In this document: piece after piece, positions 13,266-24,729 of the stretch
How positions within the stretch are numbered: position 1 is the first letter of the stretch
Layout: each line of letters starts with the position of its first letter
Assembly: GCA_964057225.1 (NCBI GenBank)
Contig: OZ059896.1
Span: forward strand, 10,974,001-11,038,000
Source: Auanema rhodensis
Lineage: Eukaryota > Nematoda > Chromadorea > Rhabditida > Rhabditidae
DNA length: 64,000 nt
Direction: 5' to 3'
Program-made: the position numbers and the translations under genes
Notes under the pieces: generated by a model
Databases searched by the model: none
What the model was told of the DNA's origin: nothing
Seen by the model: only the letters and a program-made list of their open reading frames with translations

Positions 13266-14671
13266 GCAAGTTCGGGTCCTGTTTGGCGCGGTATAGCATC
13301 AATGTGACACCACTTAGCCCAATATGTATATATCGAAAAGCATACCGTCGTGGAATAATTGAATCTTAAGAATAGCTGTGGAATTAATTAAATTATATTT
13401 TATTTATTCTACTTCTTTTTCTAAAAACATACATTTGAACTATATCTTGATATTTTTTTTTACGAAAATTAATGTTCCAGAAAACATGTCACTATTAATA
13501 TAATTGAGACATCAATTCAAATTTGCTCATATAAAATCTGAAATCTTATAAATTTGTTATTGTATTATCATTTTCATTGTCATATACCTCGGTCATATTA
13601 TATATTTGTTCTAAACTTACTCTATAAGAGTTCTTTTTTCCGAATTGTATAGCTCATGTCATGTTGCCTTCACGAACAACTGTAATATATTAATTATATT
13701 TTCAAAATGAAAAATAGTATTTTTCCATGTTTTGCTTTCAAATTTAATGGAAATCATCACAAAAGAAATTATATTTTACTATTATGTACAATATTCAGCC
13801 AGTATGGTGTTGTGTTACACAAAACCAACTTTTAGCAAGAATTTTATTATAAAATTGTCAAATTTTACAAGGAAAGGTAATAAAATAAATATAAATATAA
13901 ACACTACGCTAAAGATCAGTATAATGTAAAACGATATACTATGGGTAAACAGAACGTACAACTGTGATAACTAATCGTGTCTCAAAACTAAAACTATTGC
14001 CGTATGGGATGAAGACAACCACTTATACAGTTCTATGCGATGAAAGTCGGACGACCCTTTCTTTAGAGGCCCCAGAAAGCTTTTTTTCGCGAAAGAAGAA
14101 GACTTCAAGCAGTTTATGAAAATTTCGGAGACTCTCAGAAAACACTTTTAAACATGATTTTTTGAATTTTAAAATTTCTTTTTTAACACTCAAAATATAT
14201 TTTTTCTAAATTTTTGTAGTTTGTATGAGAAGATATGAGGTATTCTAAAGAGTGTCCCACTGTATTTATCTAAGGAGCGGACACAATGATCAATGGCAGC
14301 TTGTCAAGTAACAGTGATACTATAATAGAATATAACAATAGTTGTTTCTTGATTACATTAAAACTTCACGTTTTCCATTTTGTTTAAATTAAAGTACATC
14401 GAAAGTTCTATAGACATTTTGATGAAAACTTTTTATTTAAAGAAAGTTTGGAAATAAATAAAACATGAGTATCGTTTTACTCGTTGATAGACTAGAAAGC
14501 ATTATTGACATACAAATTATACTTAAAATTAATTTTATATACATATGATTATAATACAGTAAGCAAGAATTGGCAAATCTTGATACGTGAAAATGATTGC
14601 ATTTTTGCTCAGATCGACGTTTTGTATCAGTAATTTCGAGCTTGTTGAGATTCTTCAATGAATTTTAACTT
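13266..14671. other. Intergenic, between convergent gene ends
   Basis: It lies between the stop of the class C receptor and the stop of ric-8, so it holds two 3' ends. AT-rich, with short open frames only. I see no RNA gene. 13990-14110 is slightly GC-richer (CGACCC, GAGGCCCC). Confidence 0.5.
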
Positions 14672-16799
14672 CTAGTCAGAGTCAGAGTCATTATCTTTAG
14701 GTTCAGAAACATCTTTGGTTAATTCCAGAATATGCGAAACAGCACGAACACGGCCATCGTCTCCAACTGTTCCAGGTTTTATAACACCTGCCAAAGTTTA
14801 TTTTGCAAATTTAAAACATATAATACTTACCTGCATCCATTAATTTGTTCATGGCTTCAACTAGCTTCATTGATTCGTATTCCTTCTGTTCGTCAGTCAT
14901 ATTAATGAAAGGATTAGTAACTTCCTCTCTAAGATGACCAGTAACAGGATTGATTCTGAAAAGGGAATTGAAAAGTTTAAATTCGATCGTCTTATAATAC
15001 TTGTCTTCGACAGCAGCATAATCTTCAGTTTCTGAATCTTCGCTATTCTCCTCACTTTGCTTGCTATTGATAAAGCCAAGCAAACCAGAATTAGCTAATA
15101 AGCCAGCCGAATGACCAAATCCAGTATACTTTATCATTCTTGGTACTAAATAATAACTTTACAATTTTGCATAGGAAAATAATACGAACCTGAACGTTTG
15201 CATAACACAAACATGAATTCACTGGCTAGTTGGTTGATCCTGTGCACATTGATCATAACGCGGACTAACTTATTTCTCATGGAATCTCCTTGATCCGGCC
15301 TTCGGGTTACGTCAACTTCTCGAAGAGGAGGAAGAATCTGAGAAAACATCTTAGAAACGATAAAAAAATAAATCATACCTGCAGTCGAGTGTAGCGTCTA
15401 ACCTTGCTTGAGGCAATACAATACAGAAGTAAGAAGGTGAGAACAACACCGGCTAAATCGTAGTCCATCTGTTAAGAAATATTATATATAAAATTCTTTT
15501 AAAAATTCCAAGAAACGTACAGAGTCTAAGCGTTGTTCAAGTAGTTTGATTGCTCTTTGGACAACAGTCATATCAAAACCATCAAACAAGACCGCAGAAT
15601 TATTCTGAAAATAATATTTTTGATAAAATAATAAATGCTACAACTTACAGATTTATTTAGGTTATTACTCAGAACAAACAAGCGATCTTCATGTACTTTT
15701 ATTACTGTGCATAGGTTACACATTTGTTGAACTACTTCAAAATTGGTTCCCAATTCAGAAGATACAATCATTCGAAATATATCAACCAATTTCTTTTCAT
15801 TCTATAATATCTTTCTTGATAACTTAATCAGTATATTTCAAAAAACTTACATCATCACCGATAGATGACTTACTTAAAACATTGAAAAGAAATTTGGAGA
15901 ATTCAATGAAAAGATTTCCATCCTCCTTAAAAAATGAAAACTATTTGAGAAACTGATATATTTAAATACCTTATGAATAGGTTTTTTCACCCAGTCTGGA
16001 TTAAAATATGCTTTGATTGGATCAAAAATGCCCTTACTAAACTCTCCAGAACACCAATCATCCTGAAAATATTTTTGATATATACATAACTATTAATATG
16101 CTTACCTGTACTTTATTTGGTTGAGCAGTTAATAAGAAAAGAACTCTTATCATCATTATTAGAGGCGTTCTATAACAAGTATGGATAGGATTTGCAACTA
16201 CCAAATCGCACAAGTCTAGATAGCGCTTGTATACAGCATGCTGATTGAATTCACTTAAAATAAATAAGATGATACAAACACAAATATGGGTTTAAAAACC
16301 TGAATTGTTGAATCATAAGCTGACTATGAAAAGTAGCATTCACTAAGCAAGATAGAGCCTCAACTAGACCAACTAAAAATCAATTAATATGCATAACTAG
16401 AGTAATGATTATCTTACCTGGAACAACATCTGGAGTGAGCGGTGTTTTCGATTCGTCAAAAGCCCAAGAAAGTGTGAAAAGGCCAACATTACTATTTTCA
16501 TATAGAACTTCCAAGTGATTTTTATCTCTTGCAATCAACCGAATGAGATTTAAAACTTCTGCGGCCAAACACGCATTTATTGATGTTCTTGCATATAACA
16601 TATTCACGTACTCGGCTAAAGCCTAAAAACACTAAAGTTGGAAAATAAAAAGAAAAAGTTCTACCTTTCTAGTAAAATAGTCCAAGTGAGAGAAATCTTT
16701 AGAGTTGTTATACTTTTGAACATATGTTTTAAAGAAATTTATAGCTTCTTCATCTGAAGCAGAAAATAGATTTCTAATTGATGATTCCTCCAAGCTCAT
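14672..16799 (-). CDS. ric-8: RIC-8 / synembryn, chaperone and exchange factor for G-alpha subunits
   Basis: About 12 exons give some 543 residues, the usual RIC-8 length. RIC-8 folds and activates G-alpha proteins in the cytoplasm and at the cortex, and in nematodes acts in neurotransmission and spindle positioning. Family signatures seen here: [16 protein letters not shown] followed by RNKLVRVM, then [12 protein letters not shown], then [20 protein letters not shown]. The rest is armadillo-like helical repeat sequence, and the C-terminus is acidic ([10 protein letters not shown]). The start codon directly follows an acceptor-like ATTACAG, so no leader sequence remains if a spliced leader joins here. 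It lies 230 bases downstream of the NDUFV3-like stop on the same strand, which would fit an operon. Confidence 0.92.
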
Positions 16800-16806
16800 C
16801 TGTAAT
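16800..16806 (-). promoter_or_regulatory. Likely trans-splice acceptor of ric-8
   Basis: On the minus strand ATTACAG stands directly before the ric-8 ATG. No upstream exon in frame is apparent, so a spliced leader is the simplest partner. The spliced leader itself is not in the window. Confidence 0.5.
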
Positions 16807-17029
16807 TGATATTAAGATATTAAGAAACCAATTTGAAAACGAAACACTGTGCTCATACAGAAATTGATTAATGAAAAGCATTACTACATCACCAAGGAAA
16901 CGAAAGCGCAGATAACAAGTAGTCGGGTATTAACCGAAGAACATATGTAAAAGGAAAAAATTGAGCTTTATTTACTATAGACTATAATCCCCTAAATCAA
17001 TTTTCATATTTCCGTGATTAGACAAAAAT

Positions 17030-17376
17030 CTAAGCATTGGTTTTAGGAAGAACATCAGGCTTCTTGGTGGTTGGCTGTGGAACACGGTCTTTGGCCATTG
17101 TAATCTGAAATACAGTTAAATTTAGAATATTATTTATTATAAACTACCTCAGAATCATAATACGAATACTTGTTCATCTTCAAGTAATCATCACATTTAT
17201 AAAGAGACCAATCTGGTTTACCACCTAAATAATATAGACCTCCAAATGTATCAATATCATACTTTACTACCTCCAGATTTTTTCATGGCATCAGCATGTT
17301 CTATTCCAGTAGGGAATTTTGGAGCAGCTGATGCATACCCACGAGCAATTCTAGGTAAAATAGCCAAACGAAGCAT
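17030..17376 (-). CDS. NDUFV3-like mitochondrial complex I accessory subunit (9-10 kDa)
   Basis: Three exons encode 85 residues. The N-terminus (MLRLAILPRIARGYASAAP) is basic and looks like a mitochondrial presequence. The C-terminal core LYKCDDYLKMNKYSYYD, then MAKDRVPQPTTKKP, matches the pattern of vertebrate NDUFV3: a Tyr-rich segment, then a helix ending in K-x-R-x-PQP. NDUFV3 sits on the flavoprotein module of NADH dehydrogenase in the matrix arm. An acceptor-like TTTCAG lies 2 bases before the ATG. The assignment rests on this short core only, so homology is likely but not certain. ric-8 follows on the same strand. Confidence 0.7.
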
Positions 17377-17895
17377 ACCTGAAAGTATCAATACAATAAG
17401 GTTTTTGATAAAAAAATTATGATTTGATGAATAGGGCAGAATAGAGCGAAATAATTTACAAAAAAAATATTATTGAAGATCAATCTGTTATATTGATTCA
17501 TCAGAAAAATATATTTCAGAAGAAGCATAAGATCCATTAATAATAATTAAATATATAATATATTTTATAATTTAGAGTAAAATTAAGCAATGCGATCGAA
17601 ATTCGTTATGAAGAATATGTGACGACATATTGCGACTTTCTGAGAAAACTTATATATTATTTAAATTTAAAAATCTATTTTTTTCCTTAGTTATATTTGT
17701 AACTTTATATTTCTATTGAAAAAAATTAAACTGTTGAATTTCAAGTTGAAAAAAAAGAATTGAATTTATTTTTTCACTAAAGCATGGTAGTTTCGCTTAT
17801 AAGTAACTCAAATTTTATTTGAAGACTTGAAGACGGTTTACAAGACTGTCTTATTAGTTTCAATTTTTTAATTTAATTTTATATTGTAGAATTCT
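17377..17895. other. Divergent intergenic region, possible shared promoter
   Basis: About 520 bases separate the divergent starts of the NDUFV3-like gene (-) and the exosome gene (+). AT-rich, with no recognisable element. Both genes are housekeeping types, so a bidirectional promoter is plausible but not shown. Confidence 0.4.
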
Positions 17896-18919
17896 ATGCC
17901 TTACACAATTTCAAATTTTAAAGTTTCCTTGGATGAGCTGGTGGGAAAACCATTAGCTGATGAAAGGAGCTCTAAGGACCAATTCAGACAAATATGTAAG
18001 TAAAATTTTGGTATCTTTTCATTGTATTCATTAGGTTTCAAGAGTGGTGTTTTTGATGGAAAAAGAGGTTCAGCCTATGTTGAGTTTGGAGAAACTAAAG
18101 TATTATCACAAATGTGAGTTATAAATTAATATATGATAATAAATATTAAATCTTTATAGCAATGGTCCTAGAGAATATTCAGACGGAGATTATCATAGCT
18201 GTTCTGTCAAAGTTTGTTTTCATTCTTTCCAGGGTTTAAATCAATTCGTAGAATGAAATATTATTAGCCTAATGTATTTTATTTAGGTAGTTATAAAAGG
18301 ATTTACTAATGACAAGATCAGAGCTCAAATTGAAAGTGCTATGTCAGGTTGTATACAGTTAAATAAGTATGCTAAAAGTGAAATAGAGATTGAGGTTCGA
18401 ATTATTGATCTTCTGTACGTATATTTTGTTTTTGCTAATGTTTTAGATCTCGGTTATAAAATGTGCGGAAGGTGTGCTTCAAGCTGCTATTGTGTCCTCT
18501 TGTTTGGCTTTGATTCATGCTGGAATTGAAGTGCGATAAAACAAAACGATTTGATATTTAAATTGTTATTTTACAGTTATGGGATATTGTGGTTGCCGCT
18601 CATGTCATAGTTAACGAAGATGAAACATTTACTCTTGATCCTTCAATTATTCCACCAAAAAGTAAAGCTTCCGTGACAGTAGGATTGATGCCACAAAGAA
18701 ATCAGGTAAATTTGATTAGTGTATCTCAAGATTTTAACTGACATAGTGATGTTACCTAAAATTTTGATGCATACAAGTTATTCATTTCAGATAGTTTGTA
18801 CTGATATCCGTGGCGCTTTGACTTCTCGCATTGTGAATGAAGTAATTCGTTTCGCTACTTTAAAAGCAAATTTACTTTGTCCAGTTGTGAGAAGCGCTAT
18901 ATTATCAAGTTTACAATAG
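17896..18919 (+). CDS. Exosome core subunit, RNase PH fold, Mtr3/EXOSC6-like
   Basis: Seven exons give 224 residues. The RNase PH pattern is clear: SGVFDGKRGSAYVEFGETKV, then INGPREYSDGDY, then IEISVIKCAEGVLQAAIVSS, then LALIHAGIELWDIVVAA, then TVGLMPQRNQI. This is one of six ring subunits of the RNA exosome, which threads RNA to its nucleases in nucleus and cytoplasm. The ending (VGLMP..NQI, late LCPVVR) is closer to Mtr3/EXOSC6 than to Rrp41/EXOSC4, but the split is not certain. The fourth exon should end at GAG, 18394, where GTTCGA starts a 52-base intron; an alternative donor further on would leave an implausible 28-base intron. An acceptor-like TTGTAG lies 6 bases before the ATG. Confidence 0.88.
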
Positions 18920-19027
18920 TTATTTATCAAATTGAATATTTTTATGATTTGAAACGCCCAATATATCAGAATCCTGTTAGTAATTCCCATTGTTATTGTA
19001 TGTTGTTAATTGTTAAGAATTTTCATT

Positions 19028-19294
19028 TTAAATTGTTTTGTTGTATATGATTATCAATTTTACTTCATGGAAAAGTGTTTCTTTTATGCTTCGTTTTCCC
19101 GAAATATTTCCAGTTATGAAGCATCTACGTAAGAAATCAAAGATTACTGGTTCACACTCGTTGATATGATTTTTCAACTTTGTATAAAACCGCAAAGTGT
19201 ACTGAAAGTTCATATACAAGTATTCACCATCAGCGCACGTGCTCAATAGTTTGAATTCTTTGTTTGAACATGTTTTCTCTTTTGAGATTAGCAT
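19028..19294 (-). CDS. Possible small Cys-containing protein, unknown
   Basis: An 88-codon frame 109 bases beyond the end of the exosome gene, convergent with it. It has four Cys and a mixed composition (CADGEYLYMNFQYTLRFY; FDFLRRCFITGNISGKRS) less biased than chance AT-rich frames. No signal peptide, no clear acceptor before the ATG, and the family is unknown. It may be an exon, a decayed gene or chance. Confidence 0.22.
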   Translation of the reverse strand: MLISKEKTCSNKEFKLLSTCADGEYLYMNFQYTLRFYTKLKNHINECEPVIFDFLRRCFITGNISGKRSIKETLFHEVKLIIIYNKTI

Positions 19295-20695
19295 TATTTG
19301 TTTTTATTATTAGCATCATGTGAGAATTTTTATTTAAAATCAGGAGGCTAATTAGGAATCATTAGAATGCATTCCATCATGTGAATATTGTTTTGAATCT
19401 TATTTATATAATATATTTGAAGGGAAAATAGAAACTGCTAGAAATAATAATTCATCCAAAAATTTCATAGTTTTGGATTCTTTTTTGAAATCATTTGATT
19501 TTCTTATGTACATTCATCAACTGAAAATCAGCTGACATGGAAATAATGAATCACAAGCCTTCATTTTTACACCTAATGGTTGCCTTAAGTCTCAGAAGTG
19601 ACCCTTCGTAACAAAAGAGACTTGAAAAATCAAGAAAAGTTTCAATTCAAGAAATATATTTTCTTGATAATTTTTTTTGAGAAATTCTTATCTAATTTAT
19701 ACCCTCGTTTTAATTTATTTAATTCAGCAACTGTTGTATCTTATCTCTTGTTTCCTTAAAATTGAACCCAAAAATCAGAGGGTGGCCCCATGTTTTTGGT
19801 TTTTCTCATTATAAAATATTCAAACTCAAAAATTGTTTTGAGATCAATAGAAAAAAATATTAAGAAAAAAATTTTTTGTTCAGTCCCCTTATAGCAATTT
19901 TACGTCATCTTTAGTCACAAGATCCATGCGCAAGATTGTATTACCCGTGTTGTGTCCTGACCCGTATGTCCATAGGTTATAGAAGATAGCTACGGACAAC
20001 TAACAACAGTTTTATTTTTCATATTTTGGAAGATTAATCTATTTTTAATTCCATCTTGCTTCTGTTTAGAGTTTTTTTTCTTTTTAAAACACTGAGAAAA
20101 CTTTGTTCGATTTTGATAAGATTTCATTGGGTCATAAGCCTTCTTTATTTCCTCTCAAAATTTTCTCGCAATTTTTCTTATCAATGTCGATTTTTGTCCT
20201 GTGTTTTTCAATCAAAGTATATGCATTTATTCATTAAAAAGTACTTTTTGTCATCGAATACCGGCTAACAAACAAGTTATCCTGCATTCTTAAACAATAT
20301 TTTTACAACTTCGAGATTTGGACCCTTTTTATCAAATTTCTTTTGGTCCAACAACCAGCATTTATATGAAATGTTTGATGAACAATTATTATTTTTGAAA
20401 TATATTACTTGTATTGAAAATTGTTTTAGGAAGTATTAATCTAATGTATTTCGTAAAAACAACATTCTTTGATCAAAGAAACCAGCTTCGATTCTTTGAT
20501 ATAACTTATGGAAGAATTGAATTTAATTGATAAGAATATGATATGAAATCAGTAGTAAATTGAGGCTGAAACTCAACACTTCTATCTTAATCAGATGGTT
20601 TAGGCATCTAGTTTTGATTGTTCCTGAAATGACCTTCTCTCCAAATTTTGTCGTTGTTCCTTGAAACGTGCAGTTCAATTTCCTAACCTTATCAA
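19295..20695. other. Intergenic, no gene seen
   Basis: AT-rich sequence with short chance frames only. The segment 19900-20010 is a little GC-richer. Confidence 0.5.
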
Positions 20696-20833
20696 ATGGG
20701 TTTTCGTTTAATCTCTGTCAGAAAGAAGAACAATCTTTTGCAAGAGTATTCAATTAGCTTTTGGGCAGGCCAGACCCTCCCACCTGGTGGTGATGGGCAC
20801 AATCTTTTGCCCAGACGAGTTGTGGTGGGTTGA
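20696..20833 (+). other. GC-rich island with a 45-codon small ORF and self-complementary core
   Basis: Within AT-rich flanks, 20760-20830 is strongly GC-rich. It contains the palindrome CCACCTGGTGG and the inverted pair TGGGCA/TGCCCA. A frame from ATG at 20696 to TGA at 20831 reads through it and includes WAGQTLPPGGDGHNLLPRR. It could be a small peptide gene, a structured RNA or a piece of a mobile element. I cannot tell which. Confidence 0.25.
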
Positions 20834-21591
20834 TGTTTTGCTTGAACACTATGCTTATTTTAAAGAGAAAACTGATTTCTTGACAACATTACTAAGTACT
20901 TTCAAATATCAGAATGCTTTCGATTCCAGTTTTCTCAATACGACTTAAGTAAATGCTGTTCTCAAAACCTCTATTTTGCTGAAAAATGACTTATAAGTAA
21001 AGACACAACTATATTCCATTTATATATATTTTTTTATTTTCGTTATTGAATAGGCTAGCTTACAGATCACAACTATCTGAATAATTTTATAAACGTTGTT
21101 CCATTGTTTAGCTTTTCTTTTCATGTTATTTCACATTTATTTCAGAATTTGTTCCTTTCAAAGTTCTCTAGTCATATGATACTGTTTTCTAATACATGTT
21201 TGCTGATTTTTTTCTTCGAAATGAATTTACAACATGAACTGTCAAACAATTGTGGATATTTGACAGTAACCTCGAAATATCACCATCTAGCTCATAGATA
21301 ACAAGAAAATAACTGCACGTTATTGAAGATCAAAAACTTAAAAAACATTACCAAAAGACCGTTCAGTAGCCTGTAATCATGTTCTTTATTTTTTCCTTTT
21401 CAAAGACCTATTTCTGTGTTAAAAAAAATTCTTTTGTAAGAATTGAATCCAAGCAATCCAATTTCTTTTTGATTTATTGTTGTCTTCTTCAATATTTTTA
21501 AAATATTTTCTATTCTATAACAACATATATGTTAAATAATTTTTTTAAGGTTCAATTTAGTCAATTCGATTAAGTTCAAACTAAAATTAAG
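20834..21591. other. Intergenic upstream of the acyltransferase
   Basis: AT-rich, no gene seen. A candidate acceptor (TTCAATTTAG) ends at about 21560, 32 bases before the acyltransferase start. Confidence 0.45.
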
Positions 21592-24009
21592 ATGATTAGC
21601 CTGACAACTTTGTATGGGATTTCGATTCTAGTAGCTTATATGACAACTACTCTTCTAATTTTATGTAAAAAAAGCTGGGGTTAGTAAAATGATTTAATAA
21701 ATAAATAAAAATAATAATTTATATGATTTCAAATTTGAATATTTAGGTCATTTACCGCATATATATGTGAGCTTAGTACAATATATTCAAGACACATTGA
21801 CTATAAATAAAAATATGGATGTTGATAATAATAATAGTCATACGATGTGTGTAGGACGACAACATTTGACTCCAAATTATTTAAAAAAAAGTAAGTGATC
21901 ATCATCTTTAGTTTTTTTAAAAATAATAATTTTGTTTAGATAATGTTAATCAACCTTTTGATGCATCTATTCAACTTTTATCAAATGGAATTGAATCTAT
22001 TCTTCAGGTTAGTATATAAACCTATAGTTAATAAAAAAATAATCAAATTTGAACATTTTATTTCAAATAATTTGGAATTCTTAATAGCATTTATAACTTT
22101 TATAACAATGTTATTATATTATTAATATTTATTCCTATAAAAAATCTTTGGTTAAAGTATCAAAGAAATTAAGGTAGTTAGAGGTGTTAATCCTAAGAAA
22201 AACTTTAAAAATCTTATCTTTTCCTAGAATAGATAAGAAACTTAATATTCGAACAGCCCACGTTGCCTGCACCTTATCATCGTTATGTGTGTGTACTATG
22301 TTCCATTTTCCTCATTTCTGAAAGAAGTAAAAAAAATTATCTTCAAATATAACATTTGAAATTGAATATCAGAAAATAATATATATGTATAAGATAAGAT
22401 AATAACAAAAATTAAATGACATGAAGGTAGAAACAATCATTCGATATTCGTTATCTTCATACAAAATGTGTTACGCTCAGCAAAATGGCTAGTTTTCTTT
22501 AAACCCATTTCAAAGATTGTACAAAGAACAATGTACAAGTAATTTGTTACTTAAATATATTCTATAAACAATATCTATATTATATCTATATAATATTTCT
22601 ATTTCTATTTATTATTTAATTAATTTAGGATGATGTTTCACGGCCTTTTTTGGCTGCTCCAGCTCAGGGTTGGTGGATGCTAACATGGCCCAGATTTTAC
22701 GCTGACGAACCAATCCCACTTCAACTTTTAGGACTCTACTTTGCAGGAATTGTGTTCAGGTAAATAAAATATATGAGTTTAGACAAAATCAAAACATTTT
22801 GACATTGTTTCAGATGGTTTTTCCTTTTCCCAGTCCGTGTTCTGCTTTTGATCACATCAGTTGTCTGGATAATAGGATGTGGAATTATTTGTAACATTGT
22901 ACAAGTTGATAAATCTACAGGTTTTTTAAAATATTTCTATTTATAGTTAATATAAATTATATTGATTTAAGCAATGTATTTTGGAATAACATTCTCTCGT
23001 CTATTCAATGCTAGCACTGGCTTGGTAACAAAATCACATCATGATGAAAATCGTGCCAAAAGTCCAGGTAAAGATACAAATACAGAAATATAATTTTATT
23101 TCTTTTAAAGAAAAATAAATAAATATATATATATAGTTAACATTTTTTAGGAATTGCAATTTCAAATCATTTATCAGCCAATGATATCATGGTTCTGTAT
23201 GGTGATTGTTTATATGATGGCATTGGTATTTCAAAATTATTATCTATTATTTTTTATTTTTTTCATTTTTTAGGATATACTGTAACAGGTCAAAGTCATA
23301 AAGGATTCATAGAAACACTTCAAAAGTTTGGTTCTAATTTAACTCCAACTTTATGGCTTAATAGAGAAGATCAAGCTCAACGTAGTAGTTTCCAGGTTAA
23401 TATTATTATAATATTATTTTGATATATTCATCTTCTTTATTAAATTGTATAAAAAATATTATTTTAGAAACAAGTAATGGATTACTCAAGCAAATCTTCT
23501 GTATATCCTGTTTTATTATTTCCTGAGGGGTACTGTACCAACAATGATACTGTATTACAGTTCAGAAAAGCTATATTCACTGGTGAAGTACCAATATATC
23601 CAATTGCTCTTCTTCAAAATGCTAGGTAAAATATCACAAAAGTTATATATACATATCTATTTATAATGATATTTAAGAGTTGGAGATGCTTTCTGGAGAG
23701 AAGACACTTATATACCATATATGCTTCGTGTTATGAGTTCTTGGGCTACATATTATGATATTACATATCTTCCACCTATGGTTAAAAAACCCTCAGGCTA
23801 GTACAGATTAATGATGAAAGATTGTAATATTCTTATTTTTAGAAGATTCTGCTGAATTTGCTGCTCGTGTTCAAGGAGCAGTAGCTCGATCAATTGCCAA
23901 AGATGTTCTTCCTTACGATGGAGGAATGAAAAAGGAGAGAGATCGTGTCAAATATCTCTCAAAGATTCAAACAGCTATATATGAAAATTTCATGTCATCC
24001 ACAGCATAA
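21592..24009 (+). CDS. Glycerol-3-phosphate acyltransferase, GPAT3/GPAT4 type
   Basis: About eleven exons give some 424 residues. The enzyme adds an acyl chain to glycerol-3-phosphate in the ER, the first step of phospholipid and triglyceride synthesis. Seen in order: an N-terminal membrane segment (residues 5-25), WWMLTWPRFYADEP, two hydrophobic stretches near 127-170, acyltransferase motif I with the HX4D pattern (NHLSANDIMVL, His about residue 217), then VLLFPEGYCTNND and FRKAIF as the glycerol-phosphate binding motif near 293-315, and IYPIALLQN. Length and motifs fit the GPAT3/4 branch, to which C. elegans ACL-4 and ACL-5 belong. An intron of about 610 bases (22009-22628) is longer than the others. 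It converges with the receptor gene on the minus strand. Confidence 0.93.
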
Positions 24010-24729
24010 TTTATATGACAAGATTTTTTTTCTCTTTTATATCAAAAAAAAAGTCATAATTTAGAAGATTGAACAGTTTTTCATTAACTTATTTTATCTT
24101 CAATTTACTAGTTCAATAAGCTTTTTTTCAATTTTAGCTTATCAATTTCAATTTCTTTAATATTCTTTTGAATTTCAGTAATATATAGCTGCTGGGTCAG
24201 CTAATAAACTGCTGAACTATTATAGCTCTTCTAATCACAGTAATTATAACTTCAAAAACAAACAAAAAAAGAAAGAAAGAAATTCGAAAAGTTATTCTCT
24301 AAAATCTTTGAAATTTCCTCACTTTTCCTTCGTTTATGATCATATCATTGCCATATTACAAAATATTCATTCATATTTGTTCATTGTTTATTATGAATAT
24401 TTTGCTTATCTCGTTCGTAAGAACAAAAAAATTATATTAAAACATAATAAATGAAAATTATTTTTTTTCTTGTTACATAGAATTAAGAAAATAAAATAAC
24501 TTGAAACATTATTATGAAGCTGATTTTTAAACTCAAAACTAATAAAAGATTGTAAATCAGATACAAAGAAAAGCCATTTTAGTATCCATTTATGGATAGT
24601 AACGAATAATAGTTGAATTTATAAATTATTTTTCAATAATGTTATGAAGAAATGTACAACAAAAATATTTTGAAATAAAATTATTTTATTTCTTTTTCTT
24701 TTTCTTTTTTTTTTGGAAAAAAATGGAAT
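24010..24729. other. Convergent 3' flanks of acyltransferase and receptor
   Basis: AT-rich, no gene. TTTATT at about 24685 would be an AATAAA polyadenylation signal for the minus-strand receptor gene. Confidence 0.45.

Noticed and set aside
18341-18529. 62-codon frame within the exosome gene, and a 28-base intron there
   Set aside because: The frame reads through an intron; a 52-base intron from 18395 restores the RNase PH pattern better than the 28-base one.
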